Shown here piece after piece: positions 52,866-63,536 of a stretch of 64,000 bases of DNA (position 1 is the stretch's first letter; the number at the start of each line of letters is the position of its first letter). This DNA comes from Bacteroidaceae bacterium. Lineage in GTDB: Bacteria; Bacteroidota; Bacteroidia; Bacteroidales; Bacteroidaceae. The notes under the pieces are model-generated. The model was given only the letters and a program-made list of their open reading frames with translations. It was not told where the DNA came from and searched no databases. The position numbers and the translations under genes are program-made. The stretch covers positions 16,550 through 80,549 of the forward strand of contig JAGBGU010000010.1 in assembly GCA_017935785.1 (NCBI GenBank), written 5' to 3'.

Positions 52866-55800
52866 TTCTTCTTCTTCCTGAAAATAAACAAGTCGCCCAG
52901 CTTGGCGCTCTTTCTGCGGAATACGGCACCGGCACCCATCTCTATCAGTTCGCCTTCGAGCAGAGACTCGTAGTTCTTGTCGTAATAGAGCTTGATGTAT
53001 CGGGTGGCACTGTTGTCCAGCCTGTACTCCAGCGACACGTTGTCAATGATGGACTGTCCGTTATTGACCACATTGTCTCCCGAGCTGACCTTGCCTCCTA
53101 TGATAAGCCTTACGCGGTTTCCCCAGAAACGCTTGGCAAAGCTGAAGTTGTAGTCCGTCTGTGTGCTTCCGGTCTGGTTGATTGTGTTTTCTATGCCGAA
53201 GTTTACGTCTACCGTCTTCAGTGCCTTTCCGGCAATGGCATTGACCTGGCTTTGGAGATAATTGTACAGGGCATTGGTTGAGCTCACGCCGCTGGCCTTG
53301 TAGTTGTCTGTAAGGTACATGCCCGTGGCCAGCATGGTTACGGCCACGCGTCCGCGCTGTTCAACGCTCATGGCGGCCAGCTCGTTCTGTATGCTCAGGT
53401 CCTCCGGAGCGTCCAGCATAAATTCCAGTCCCATGTTTTCCAGTGTCTGGCTGAGGCGCAGTCCCACATCGAAGTTAACGGAACGCGGTACATTGTTTTC
53501 CGTAACCGTAGACTTTACGCGCTCCGAGGCCTGTATGTTAAGCATCGGGTTCATGATGTTGCCGTGAAACTCCACATAGCTGTTGGGGTGTATGGTGAAG
53601 TGTTTGCTTACCAGCTCCATCAGCGAGTACTTCATGTCGCCCTCAAGAATCGTATATCTGCCGTTAAGCTGAAGGTTGTTCTGGCTGTCGTAGGAAAGGG
53701 TGAGTTCGCCGCCGCCTTCCAGATTGACATAGTCGGACCCGCTTTCGTTAAGCAGGCAGTGAACCTGCGCCGCCTGTTCTATATTGACGGTAAAGAGCAT
53801 GTCCATCTTTTGCGGACTGGCCAGTACCACTTTCTGCTCGGTGACAATGGTGTCGGACATGTCAACGAATTCCACAAGTCCGCTCAGCTGGTCTTCCGCC
53901 GATATGGGGCTGTCCTTCAGCACATAGGTTACGTCGGTCTTGCCCAGTACGGTAAGTCTTCCGCGCAGCTTCAGGTCGTCTAAAGTGCCGCGCATGATGG
54001 CACCGATGTCCACGAACACTTTTCCATAGGCTTGTGCGTCTCGGCTCTTGTGTGCGTTGATCAGTTCATAGTTCTGCGCTCTTACGCCAAGGTCCACTTT
54101 AATGTTGTCCATGTCTTCCAGCGAGACGGTTCCGTCCAGCACCATGGGGTTCTTTCCAATGGCGTATGCCTCTATGCGGTCCAGGTCTATTACGTTCTGT
54201 TTTATGCGGATGGTGTCATCCGGGAAGGTCAGGTTCAGGCTGTAGGGCACAGAACTTATCTTCATGGATTCTGTCAGGAAGGCGCCGTTGAGCACAGGAC
54301 TTGAGACAGAACCTTTAATGTCGAGTTCTCCCATGGCGTATCCGTCGAGTTCTGCCGTCTTGTCCGGTACAAAGCCGTTTGCCAGTTGCAGGGGAAGACG
54401 GACAAGCGTGGCAATGGCATCAATGCTTCCTTCTCCTTCTGTGCTGTGATTGTAACTGCCGTTCAGGTACAGTGCGTCTTCTCCGTTATGGGAGACCATG
54501 CCGTCAACAAAATGCGTGCCGTCCGCGTTGGGAAGATACACGGCACTGATTCCCAAATCTCCGATGGGACTGTTCTCAAATTCAAAAGCCCTGATGTTGG
54601 CATCGGCAGAAACGGACAACGTACTGTCTGACTGAAGGTAGTGGAGGTCGCCGTGGAGGAAGCCTTTCAGATTAGGGAAGTAGGGCAGCACTGATGACAG
54701 TTCGCCCAAATTGATTTGGTTAAGTTCCAAAGAGATGTCCTGCAAGGCCTCTTCGTTGGGGGTGGAGTACAGTTTCAGACCGGTTCCGTCATCAGCAAGG
54801 AGATTGACAAGCGCCTCCACCTTTCTGCTTTTGTTAAGCATGATGAAGTTGTCCTCGTTCAGCGCGAATCTGCGGTAGGCGATAATGGGATTTGCCGGCG
54901 TAAAGCTTAGTCTTATGCCCTCTTCCTTCACGTCTGCCCTCATGCCGAAGTCTATTCCCTTTTCGCGCTTTTCGTTGAGATACTCCAACCTTGCAATGAC
55001 GCCTGTAGGTGTGATGTTGGCAAACCAGTTGCTTTCAAAGACCGCAACCCGGTTCTTGGGGTTGTTGCTGATACGGCCTTTCATCTTTACCCCCGTAGTA
55101 TCCTGAAAAATGTCCCACCGTATGGTGTCTACGGGGAACTTGCCCGTGTGCATGGAATAGACGTGGCCGTTTCCGTTAAGACCGTCCTTCGTATTGGCGT
55201 CGATTTCCAGTAGAAGGTCGTTGTATGAGTAGCCTGTCATGTATTGCAGGATATTGTGCATGGGGTTTCGTTTGCCGCTGTGCAACTTCAGGGTAAGGTC
55301 GGGGAGCAGTGTCCTCAGGGTGTCCTGGTTGGTGTAATATTCTTTCCGTTGCCGTATAAGCTCTTCCGTGAAGCCGTTGATCTGTTGCATCACATATTTG
55401 AAGCCTTGTGTGGAATTTACGCTTAGCAGCAGGTCGCCCGCCACAGCGTTCATGTAGATGCTGTCCGGCTCGAGCAGTATCTTCGCACTAAGGTCGAGGG
55501 GATGATAGACGGTATCCTTTACCATCAGTTCCATGGCCTGGATGCTTCCTTCGAGACGGTGGTTGTCCTTGAAGTTGGTATTTCCTTCCAACTTCATTAT
55601 CATGCTTGCAGCCAAGGTGTCACGAGAGAGATTCAGGGCATACAAGTCTATGTGGTTCAGGTTGAGATGGAAATTTGCGGCACTGATCCTGCGGTTGATT
55701 TTGGCTTCGGTGCAGGCATGGATTTTCAGCAGTTCATTATCGCTTACGAAGTCGATGATGCCCGTACTGTTATGCAGGTTCGCGGCAATTTCTGCATTGC

Positions 55801-57424
55801 TCAACGTCCATTTTTTATATTGGATCTGGTCCAGCCGCGCTTTTGCGCTCATGCGGGTTTTCGGGGAGAGGAAATCTGTTCCTGTGCCCTTTATGTCAGC
55901 TTGTGCCGAGAGAGAATAAACGGAGTCGCGAGGAAAAAAATCATTCACCTGAATGTCATTGATGCTGGCGCTCGCTTCATAGGACATGGTGCTGACGTCC
56001 GCCCATGCATTTAAGTTTATGTTTCCCTTGTTTTCCTTCAGGTCTGCCTTGGCGGTGTACAGACTTCCTTTCTTGTCCAGTTGGGCGGTCAGCTTCATCG
56101 GGGGAAGTTCAATCCTGTCCGTACGCAACAGCTCTTTTACACATTGAAGGTTATGTGAGTTTACATTGGCGGCCAGTTGCGCTTCGGCGCTGTTCCAGTC
56201 TTTTATCCTTCTGACATTACCGTTAATGTTTGCCTCAATGACATTCGGAACGGACATCCGGCACTCTTCAATCTCCAGCAAGTCTGTGGTGCCGTGGGCA
56301 TGAACACTGATATGGAGCGGTTCTTGTGGCAAAGCAGACTTATCTTCCTCGTTCAGCATGCTCCCTAACAGATAGGCTATGTCTTTGTGTCCCATACTGC
56401 CCTTTATATCTGCGTTTATGCTTCCGGTGCTGTCTGGTTGGAACACGGCCATGTCAATACGGGTATCAGCCGCTATGTGTGAGTGGGGTGTAACCAGTTG
56501 CAGACTGTCGGTCCATATTGCCGTGCTGTCCATCCCGAAGTTGACACGGAACGAATCAACCGTAAGTCCGCATCGTTCCTTCACGTTTTTCAGCCTTACG
56601 TTGGCCATTGCCGAGGAGGTGGCTGTATTGTAGTAAGGTTGGCTAATCTGCAGTCCGGCTTCAGTTATCAGCGGATGTGCATAATCCATGCCATTATGCA
56701 CAAGTGTGTCCGGAACGGCATTGTAACGGATAGTGTCTGCCTGGATTTGTATATCTTCGGCCTGGTAAATACCGTCAAAAAGATTCAGATTTCCATGAGA
56801 AAGCTGTCCGTGCCTTATTTGAAGTCCCAGATTCACGCTGTCTGCCGGTATTTGTAAATCGAGGCTGATGCGGTCAAGACTGACAGATTCCAGCTGTATT
56901 TGCCACGGAAGGGGATTGCTCTCAGTGGTGTCCTGCTTGGTGGTGTCGGACAGGCAGATGTTGACAGTTCCCCCTTCAATACTGGCTTCAGCCAAAGACA
57001 CGTTTTGTTCAAGCAGGCTGATTTGTTCTGCTTTCAGGAACAGGCGTTTGATTGAACCGTTGATGTGCATTGTTTCAATCAAATTGCCGGTGTCAAGGGA
57101 TAACCCGTTCAGTTCGATGCCTTCAATCCGAAATTCCAGAAACAAGATGCGCATAAGGTCAAGGTCGACGACCAGGCTGCCCAGTCCGGCAACAGATTCG
57201 CCGTCCTGTTCAATTTCCAGTCCATGAAGTTCCAGGTCGAGGGGGAATGATATGCTGACGCGGGACATCCTGATGTCCATTCCCAATTTTTCAGAAGCGT
57301 ATGAGGTGGCTTGGTCTATGGCCCATCGCTGTATGGGTGGAATGTAGAGTAATACGGCTGTAAACAAACTGACAAACAAGGGTGTCAGCAGCAGCCATGC
57401 CATTATTTTAGACCATTTTTTCAT
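52862..57424 (-). CDS. tamB: TamB, translocation and assembly module protein
   Basis: A 1520-residue protein with one N-terminal transmembrane segment (about 8-30), then an AsmA/TamB-like N-terminal region and a very long beta-rich body expected to form a beta-helical groove across the periplasm. The C-terminal DUF490 domain is clear: LNLEGGGELTLSYDSQNNLQLNGRYTILEG-type repeats and ending with NVSLEYRLDNSATRYIKLYYDKNYESLLEG. Part of the TAM system for outer membrane protein insertion or lipid transport. It has a -7 box TATCTTTG about 25 nt upstream and is followed directly by tamL. Confidence 0.92.
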   Translation of the reverse strand: MKKWSKIMAWLLLTPLFVSLFTAVLLYIPPIQRWAIDQATSYASEKLGMDIRMSRVSISFPLDLELHGLEIEQDGESVAGLGSLVVDLDLMRILFLEFRIEGIELNGLSLDTGNLIETMHINGSIKRLFLKAEQISLLEQNVSLAEASIEGGTVNICLSDTTKQDTTESNPLPWQIQLESVSLDRISLDLQIPADSVNLGLQIRHGQLSHGNLNLFDGIYQAEDIQIQADTIRYNAVPDTLVHNGMDYAHPLITEAGLQISQPYYNTATSSAMANVRLKNVKERCGLTVDSFRVNFGMDSTAIWTDSLQLVTPHSHIAADTRIDMAVFQPDSTGSINADIKGSMGHKDIAYLLGSMLNEEDKSALPQEPLHISVHAHGTTDLLEIEECRMSVPNVIEANINGNVRRIKDWNSAEAQLAANVNSHNLQCVKELLRTDRIELPPMKLTAQLDKKGSLYTAKADLKENKGNINLNAWADVSTMSYEASASINDIQVNDFFPRDSVYSLSAQADIKGTGTDFLSPKTRMSAKARLDQIQYKKWTLSNAEIAANLHNSTGIIDFVSDNELLKIHACTEAKINRRISAANFHLNLNHIDLYALNLSRDTLAASMIMKLEGNTNFKDNHRLEGSIQAMELMVKDTVYHPLDLSAKILLEPDSIYMNAVAGDLLLSVNSTQGFKYVMQQINGFTEELIRQRKEYYTNQDTLRTLLPDLTLKLHSGKRNPMHNILQYMTGYSYNDLLLEIDANTKDGLNGNGHVYSMHTGKFPVDTIRWDIFQDTTGVKMKGRISNNPKNRVAVFESNWFANITPTGVIARLEYLNEKREKGIDFGMRADVKEEGIRLSFTPANPIIAYRRFALNEDNFIMLNKSRKVEALVNLLADDGTGLKLYSTPNEEALQDISLELNQINLGELSSVLPYFPNLKGFLHGDLHYLQSDSTLSVSADANIRAFEFENSPIGDLGISAVYLPNADGTHFVDGMVSHNGEDALYLNGSYNHSTEGEGSIDAIATLVRLPLQLANGFVPDKTAELDGYAMGELDIKGSVSSPVLNGAFLTESMKISSVPYSLNLTFPDDTIRIKQNVIDLDRIEAYAIGKNPMVLDGTVSLEDMDNIKVDLGVRAQNYELINAHKSRDAQAYGKVFVDIGAIMRGTLDDLKLRGRLTVLGKTDVTYVLKDSPISAEDQLSGLVEFVDMSDTIVTEQKVVLASPQKMDMLFTVNIEQAAQVHCLLNESGSDYVNLEGGGELTLSYDSQNNLQLNGRYTILEGDMKYSLMELVSKHFTIHPNSYVEFHGNIMNPMLNIQASERVKSTVTENNVPRSVNFDVGLRLSQTLENMGLEFMLDAPEDLSIQNELAAMSVEQRGRVAVTMLATGMYLTDNYKASGVSSTNALYNYLQSQVNAIAGKALKTVDVNFGIENTINQTGSTQTDYNFSFAKRFWGNRVRLIIGGKVSSGDNVVNNGQSIIDNVSLEYRLDNSATRYIKLYYDKNYESLLEGELIEMGAGAVFRRKSAKLGDLFIFRKKKK

Positions 57425-57570
57425 TCTACTTTTCTATTCTCTTACAAAGATACGTATTTTCCCTCTTAAACCCTATTGAATAGGCTTTATTTTTACATAA
57501 ATTTAAGACATCAACGGCAGTACCTTAAATTGTCTGCTCAGTTTTTAACATTTCGTTTGATATAAATAAA

Positions 57571-57601
57571 AGAGGGCAACTTCCTGTGTGAAGAGCCCTC
57601 T
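57571..57601 (-). terminator. Terminator of RND efflux operon
   Basis: AGAGGGC pairs with GCCCTCT around a 17-nt loop; on the minus strand it is followed by TTTTATTTAT, about 33 nt past the stop of the outer membrane component. Confidence 0.75.
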
Positions 57602-57633
57602 TGATAATGAGATGATGTTATGCGGAAAAACTT

Positions 57634-59037
57634 TTATTCTGTGCCGCCGCCAAGTGCTTGGTAGAGGTCGATGGTACTGGTAACAATGCTGTAGTTGTTA
57701 GCCACCTCGTTGAGCTGTGCGCTCAGCAGACTGCTTTGCGCGGTAAGCACTTGCAGATAGTTTGTGCTGGACAGCTTCATCAGTTTCTCGGTTGCGTCCA
57801 CAGCATCTTTCAGGCTGCTGACCTGATTGGCAAGCATTTCCTTCTTGGTCTTGGCTACGTTTACTGCAGCCAGTGCGGTGTTTACTTCCTTGCCGGCATC
57901 GAGCAGGGTCTGCTGGAATCCGATTGTGGCAATTTCAATTTCGGCCTTGCTGTTCTTGTAGTTGGCGCGCAGCTTGCCCTGTGCAAAGATGGGCTGTGTA
58001 ATGCTGGCAACTGCCGCAGCAATGATACCTCCGGGGTTCTCAACACCCAGGCCGGAAATGCTGTTGGTGTACTGTCCTTGTCCAGAAAGGTTCAGGGCAG
58101 GGAAGAAGGCGGCTTTGGCCATATTCTTGGTGTAGAAGGCGGAAGCCAGTGCCATCTCGGCCTGCTTAACATCGGGACGTCTTTCAAGCAGACTGATGGG
58201 CAGACCGGTTGTGCAGACGGTTGGCGTCTGGAAGGTGGTCAACGCCTGGCGGCTGATGTGTCCGGGATGTTCGCCGATGAGAGCGGAAAGGATATTCTCC
58301 ACTTCTTTAATGGCATGCTTCAAGTCGACAACACTGGTGCTGATACTCCAGTAGTTGGCTTCTGTGCTTGCCACGGCAGCCTTGTTGCTCTGACCTGCTT
58401 CCATAAGCATCTTGGTCACTTCAAGATTCTTCTTCCAGGTTTCGCAGGTTTGTGTGGCAATGGCGAGCTGTTCGTCCATCATGGCCAGTGAATAGTACAT
58501 GCTGGCGATGTTAGATACCAAAGCGGTATGAACAGCCTGACGTACATACTTCATGTTCTGCACTGCCACCTCGCTCTTCTTCTTTGCGTTGCGCAGTGAA
58601 CCGAAACAGTCGATCTGCCAGCTTGCCGCAATGGGGAAAGCGTATGTCTTGACAGCTCCTCCGCCCAATGCGTCCTTGAATTCGCTACGGTTGTATGGAT
58701 CCCATCCGCCGCTAACGGTACCGCTGGGCGAGAAAGCCAGTGAAGGTACAAATGCAAGTTTGGCGGCCTTCAGACTGTTCTGAGCCTGCTGGATACGAAG
58801 GTCGGTCTGGCGCATGTCGCTGTTCTGAGCAAGTCCTTTCTCAATGAGAGCCTGTAGGGTGGGGTCTGTGAAGACCTCGCGCCACTTCAACTCGCCCATG
58901 CTGCGTGAGCCGTCCTGGGCATCGCCATAGATGCCGTCTGCCTTTATCTCGGCAGGGCGCTCGTAATTTTTGTACACTCCGCAGCTGCTTAGACTTGCAG
59001 CTGCCAGAGCGACGAATATGAATTTATTCAGTTTCAT
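57634..59037 (-). CDS. RND efflux outer membrane lipoprotein (NodT/OprM type)
   Basis: A 467-residue protein with a lipoprotein signal (lipobox LSSC, Cys 19). Two outer membrane efflux (TolC-like) repeats form the helical barrel, with MRQTDLRIQQAQNSLKAAKLAFVPSL and ISLLERRPDVKQAEMALASAFYTKNMAKAAFFPAL, the signature of the NodT family. It is the exit duct of the tripartite pump and third gene of its operon, 26 nt after the pump gene. Confidence 0.93.
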   Translation of the reverse strand: MKLNKFIFVALAAASLSSCGVYKNYERPAEIKADGIYGDAQDGSRSMGELKWREVFTDPTLQALIEKGLAQNSDMRQTDLRIQQAQNSLKAAKLAFVPSLAFSPSGTVSGGWDPYNRSEFKDALGGGAVKTYAFPIAASWQIDCFGSLRNAKKKSEVAVQNMKYVRQAVHTALVSNIASMYYSLAMMDEQLAIATQTCETWKKNLEVTKMLMEAGQSNKAAVASTEANYWSISTSVVDLKHAIKEVENILSALIGEHPGHISRQALTTFQTPTVCTTGLPISLLERRPDVKQAEMALASAFYTKNMAKAAFFPALNLSGQGQYTNSISGLGVENPGGIIAAAVASITQPIFAQGKLRANYKNSKAEIEIATIGFQQTLLDAGKEVNTALAAVNVAKTKKEMLANQVSSLKDAVDATEKLMKLSSTNYLQVLTAQSSLLSAQLNEVANNYSIVTSTIDLYQALGGGTE

Positions 59038-59063
59038 TTTTATGCTATTGACTTAAAAGTGAA

Positions 59064-62000
59064 TTACTTGTCCTTTTGTGCTTCCAACTTCTGTTTTCTT
59101 GAACGCTCAAGTTCCTTCAGGAACTGGACGTCAGCCTCTTCCTGCATGGCGGGACGAATCTTCTCCTGCAGGTATTCAAAAATAATGAAGAACAGAGGTA
59201 CGGTAAACAGAATGGCGAGTGTTCCCACTATCATACCACCGATTGTGGCTACACCGATTGTACGGTTACCGTTTGCTCCGGCACCTGTGGCGAATACCAA
59301 CGGAATCATACCGAAAATCATGGTCAGTACGGTCATAAGGATGGGGCGGAGACGTGCTTCGGCGGCAGCGTAGGCAGCCTCAACAATACCCATTCCCTTA
59401 CGGCGGCGCTCAAGTGCGAACTCGGTAATCAGAATGGCTGTCTTGGCCAACAGACCGATAAGCATGATGACACCGGTTTGCAGATAGATGTTATTCTCAA
59501 TCTGGCCCATGAAAATCATGGGGAGGGCAGCGTAGCCCTGGTTCCAAAGCCAGGCAAAAAGGAAGGTACCCATCAGACCGGCAGGAACTGAGAAAATAAC
59601 GGCAAACGGAATCAGGAAACTTTCGTAAAGACAGCTCAGGATAAGGAAGATCAGGATTACGCAGACTGCATATATAAGATATGTGTCTATGCTACCCATG
59701 GTCTGGGCTTCCTCGCGTGACATACCGCCGAATTCATAGTCGTAACCTTCAGGATAAACCTCGTTCTTAACCTCTTCAATAGCCTGCATGGCCTGTGTGT
59801 TACTGTATCCGGCCGCTGCGGTCACATTCATGCTGATGGAGCTGAAAAGGTTGAAACGGGTGTCGATTTCAGGACCGACCACGCGTGAAAGCTTGACAAA
59901 CTGGCTCAGAGGTGCCATTTCGGCGCCGTTGCGCAGGAACATGTTGGAGAGGTCTTCCTGGCTCAGACGTGACTGCGGGTCGCTCTGGAGCATTACGCGG
60001 TAAACCTTGCTGAACTGGTTGAAGTTGCTCACGTATGCACCACCGCAGTAGCTTCCCAATGTGCTCAGCACCTGTGAGGGGGATACACCGGCACGCTTGC
60101 ACTGTGCGGCGTCAATCTCAACCTTGTACTGGGGGAAATTTCGTGCGTAGGTGGTCATGGCGCGGCTTACCTCGGGACGCTGGTTCAGTTTCTCCAGGAA
60201 CTGCATGGTGTAGTTGTAGAACACTTCCTTGTCAGAAGCACCGGTCTTGTCCTGCATGTTAAGCTCGATTGAACCCATACCGTAACCGGGAATCATACCG
60301 GGTTCGAACACGAAAATCTGTGCGTCGCCAATTTCCTCCATCATGCGCTTGGTCAGCATGTTGGCTACCATAGTACTGGTGCTCATCATGTTGTCAATGG
60401 GGTGGAGTGCACCGTAACGGCGCTGTGCCCAAGGCTTCAGACGCACAACGAACATACCATAGGACGTACCCTGGCCAGACATGAAACCGTATCCGGCCAC
60501 CTTTGTATAGTTGGCCACTTCGGGGGCGTCCTTGATAATCTGCTCCGCGCGGCTCATAATCTCGAAGGTTGTACCAAGGTTTGCACCGGGTACGGCGCTT
60601 ACGTTAACCATACATGTACCCATGTCTTCCTGGGGAACAAGACCTGTCGGCAACTGTCTTGCCAACACAATCATACCGGCAATGGCCACGCCCAGCGCAC
60701 CGAAAGATGCGATGTAGCGCCAGCGGCGTTTTACCAGGTGGTTTAGGGCCTTCATGTATTTGTTCAGCATGGCGTTGTAGCTGACGGTATAGGCCTGGCG
60801 TGTGCGATAGTTGAGTGTGCCGAATAAACCCTTGCGGCGTTCTTCACTGGCAGGTTTCATCATCATGGCGCACAGGGCGGGGCAGAGCACAAGGGCGCAT
60901 ATACATGAAAGACCTACGGCCGTGGCAAGCGTTACACCGAACTGGGTGTAGAACACACCACTGGTTCCGCCCATGAAGGATACAGGGATAAACACGGCCA
61001 TGAACACGAAGGTACAAGAGATAACGGCCATGGTAACGTCGGCCATGGCATCCTTTGTGGCCAGATAGGGGCTCTTGTATCCTGCGTCGAATTTGGCCTG
61101 TACGGCCTCAACCACCACAATAGCGTCGTCCACAACCGTACCGATGGCAAGCACCAGGGCAAAGAGCGTCAGCAGGTTGAGCGTAAAGCCGGCAATTGTG
61201 ATACAGGCGAACGTTCCCACCAGCGAAACGATGATTGAGATTGAAGGGATAATGGTGGCTTTTATATCCTGCAGGAAGAAGTAAACCACAAAGATTACCA
61301 GAATGATGGCCACGATAAGCGTTTCCTCTACACTGGCGATTGAAGCCAAAAGGAAGTCGTTAGAACTCATCATCTGGATGAATTCAAGACCCACGGGCAG
61401 GTCTTTTTCCAGTTCTTCAAGCTTGGCGGTAACGCGGTCGTTGGTCTCCTTGGCGTTTGCACCAGCCAGCTGGAAGCAGAGGAAGGTGGTTGCGGGATTA
61501 CCGTCGGCCTCGCCGCGGAAGGCGTATGATATGGCGCCAAGTTCCACCTTGGCCACATCCTTCAGTCGAAGGATTGTTCCGTCGTCGTTGGCGCGGATTA
61601 CGATGTTCTCAAACTCGTCAATCTTCTTCAGACGGCCGGAATACTTCATAGTATACTGGAACACGTTCTTGATACCATCTCCCAGTGTGCCGGAAATGGG
61701 GCGTTCGCCCAGCTGTCCTACAGGCGATTCAAGGTTCTGCTCGCTCAACGCATAGGTGATGTCGTCGGGAATCAGGCCATACTGTGCCATCACCTTGGGG
61801 TCCATCCACACGCGAAGCGAGTAGGTTCCACCAAGCTCCATCACGTCGCCCACACCCTCAACACGCTTGATCTGGGGGATTACGTTGATGTCAAGATAGT
61901 TTGAGATGAAGTCCTGGTCATACTGGCCGTTGGTACAGCACAGCGCGTCAATCTGCAGGAAGGATGTCTGTCGCTTTGTGGTGGTCACACCGATACGCGT

Positions 62001-62369
62001 AACTTCCTGCGGAAGCAGACCCTGCGCTCTTGCTACACGGTTCTGCACGTTAACGGCAGCCATGTCGGCGTTGGTTCCCTGCTTGAAGTAGATGGTAATG
62101 CTGGCCGAACCAGAGTTGGTTGCCGTTGAGTTCATGTAGAGCATGTTCTCTACACCGTTGATGGCCTCTTCAAGGGGCTGGATAACGGCGTTCATTACCG
62201 CGTCTGCACTGGCTCCGGTGTAGGTGGCGCTTACAGATACGGTTGGCGGGGCAATGTTGGGATATTGCTCCAGCGGCAGTGAGAAGTAGGAGATGATTCC
62301 CACCATCACTATCATGATGGAGATTGACATCGCCATCACGGGTCGTTTGATAAATATATTTTCTTTCAT
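59064..62369 (-). CDS. RND efflux pump, inner membrane transporter (AcrB/HAE1 type)
   Basis: A 1101-residue protein with 12 transmembrane helices and two large periplasmic loops. The N-terminus FIKRPVMAMSISI and the proton-relay motif GTVVDDAIVVVEA in helix 4 (adjacent Asp pair, near residue 410) are typical. It exports hydrophobic compounds using the proton gradient. It is the middle gene of the operon, 30 nt after the adaptor gene. Drug, bile-salt or dye export is likely, but the substrate range cannot be read. Confidence 0.95.
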   Translation of the reverse strand: MKENIFIKRPVMAMSISIMIVMVGIISYFSLPLEQYPNIAPPTVSVSATYTGASADAVMNAVIQPLEEAINGVENMLYMNSTATNSGSASITIYFKQGTNADMAAVNVQNRVARAQGLLPQEVTRIGVTTTKRQTSFLQIDALCCTNGQYDQDFISNYLDINVIPQIKRVEGVGDVMELGGTYSLRVWMDPKVMAQYGLIPDDITYALSEQNLESPVGQLGERPISGTLGDGIKNVFQYTMKYSGRLKKIDEFENIVIRANDDGTILRLKDVAKVELGAISYAFRGEADGNPATTFLCFQLAGANAKETNDRVTAKLEELEKDLPVGLEFIQMMSSNDFLLASIASVEETLIVAIILVIFVVYFFLQDIKATIIPSISIIVSLVGTFACITIAGFTLNLLTLFALVLAIGTVVDDAIVVVEAVQAKFDAGYKSPYLATKDAMADVTMAVISCTFVFMAVFIPVSFMGGTSGVFYTQFGVTLATAVGLSCICALVLCPALCAMMMKPASEERRKGLFGTLNYRTRQAYTVSYNAMLNKYMKALNHLVKRRWRYIASFGALGVAIAGMIVLARQLPTGLVPQEDMGTCMVNVSAVPGANLGTTFEIMSRAEQIIKDAPEVANYTKVAGYGFMSGQGTSYGMFVVRLKPWAQRRYGALHPIDNMMSTSTMVANMLTKRMMEEIGDAQIFVFEPGMIPGYGMGSIELNMQDKTGASDKEVFYNYTMQFLEKLNQRPEVSRAMTTYARNFPQYKVEIDAAQCKRAGVSPSQVLSTLGSYCGGAYVSNFNQFSKVYRVMLQSDPQSRLSQEDLSNMFLRNGAEMAPLSQFVKLSRVVGPEIDTRFNLFSSISMNVTAAAGYSNTQAMQAIEEVKNEVYPEGYDYEFGGMSREEAQTMGSIDTYLIYAVCVILIFLILSCLYESFLIPFAVIFSVPAGLMGTFLFAWLWNQGYAALPMIFMGQIENNIYLQTGVIMLIGLLAKTAILITEFALERRRKGMGIVEAAYAAAEARLRPILMTVLTMIFGMIPLVFATGAGANGNRTIGVATIGGMIVGTLAILFTVPLFFIIFEYLQEKIRPAMQEEADVQFLKELERSRKQKLEAQKDK

Positions 62370-62399
62370 TAGTAATTTTCCGTTAGGATAGTTGTCTTA

Positions 62400-63536
62400 T
62401 TACTTGTTCTCGGTATTCTGGGGCTGTTCCTGTGCCTGGCCGAGTTTCTTTACGTCCTGGCCTTCCTTGACCATACCTGCACCTTCGGCAACAATTTCCT
62501 CGCCGCCGCTGAGTCCGCTGGTTACGATGAATTCATCGCCGCCGTCCTTTTCAAGAATGGTGATGAGCTGGCTGTGTGCAATGCCCTTTTCGTCCACGAT
62601 ATATACCTTGAACTTGTCCTGCGTCTGCACAGTTGCAGCAGCGGGCACCACAAATGCGTTTTCGTATGTGGCGGGGATGATTACATTGCCGGTTGAGCCT
62701 GAATGCAGCAACTTTCCGGGGTTGTTGAACACGGCACGTAACTGTACACTACCGGTCTGGCGGTCAACTACACCGCTTACGCTTTCCACTTTGCCCAATT
62801 CCTCGTATTCAGAGCCGTCTACCAGCAGCAGGCGTACGGGGGGCATATTCACCACTGCAGAGTCTATGCTGCCATACTGGCGGGCCAGTTTGAGCAGTTC
62901 GGACTCGTTCAGGCTGAAGTAGACATACATTTGAGAGTTGTCTGATACTGTGGTAAGGGGCTGAGGCATACTGGCGCCTACCAATGCGCCTTGGCGGTAA
63001 GGCAGTGTGCCCACAACGCCGTCAGAAGGACTCTTCACAACAGTATAGCTAAGGCTGTTGCGTGCGTTTACAACCTGTGCCTTGGCCTGTGCCACAGCGG
63101 CTTTGGCGCTGAGCATGGAGTTTTGTGCGGTCTGCATGTCGAATTCGCTCACAACGCGTTCCTCGAACAGTTGCTTGCGGCTGTTATAGTTGAGTTCGGC
63201 TGTGGCCAACTGTGCTTCGGCGGCCTTCAGTGCGGCTTCGGCGGTGTTGAGCGCAGCCTGGTAGGGTACCTGGTCAATGATAAACAGGGTCTGTCCCTTC
63301 TTTACTGTCTGACCCTCGGTTACACAGAGTTTCTGCAGGGTTCCGCCCACCTGGGGAAACACGTCGATGTCCTGGCGTCCGCGGATGGTTGCCGAATACT
63401 TTGTATCCAACTGAACGGTCTTTGCAGCCACCTTCATGGTTTTGTAAACGGCTGATGGTGCCTGTCGTTGCTGTTTGCTGCCACATGAGGTCAGCACTGC
63501 GAGTCCTACCATTGCGGCGAGGAACCCGGTTTTCAT
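62400..63536 (-). CDS. RND efflux periplasmic adaptor lipoprotein (AcrA type)
   Basis: The start at 63536 (MKTGFLAAMVGLAVLTSCG) gives a lipobox with Cys 18 and 378 residues; upstream ATGs at 63548 and 63554 add only a few residues. The membrane-fusion-protein layout is clear: lipoyl half DIDVFPQVGGTLQKLCVTEGQTVKKGQTLFIID, a helical hairpin (TAEAALKAAEAQLATAELNYNSRKQLF), lipoyl return half SPSDGVVGTLPYRQGALVG, and beta-barrel domain. It links the pump to the outer membrane duct and is the first gene of the operon. Confidence 0.93.
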   Translation of the reverse strand: MKTGFLAAMVGLAVLTSCGSKQQRQAPSAVYKTMKVAAKTVQLDTKYSATIRGRQDIDVFPQVGGTLQKLCVTEGQTVKKGQTLFIIDQVPYQAALNTAEAALKAAEAQLATAELNYNSRKQLFEERVVSEFDMQTAQNSMLSAKAAVAQAKAQVVNARNSLSYTVVKSPSDGVVGTLPYRQGALVGASMPQPLTTVSDNSQMYVYFSLNESELLKLARQYGSIDSAVVNMPPVRLLLVDGSEYEELGKVESVSGVVDRQTGSVQLRAVFNNPGKLLHSGSTGNVIIPATYENAFVVPAAATVQTQDKFKVYIVDEKGIAHSQLITILEKDGGDEFIVTSGLSGGEEIVAEGAGMVKEGQDVKKLGQAQEQPQNTENK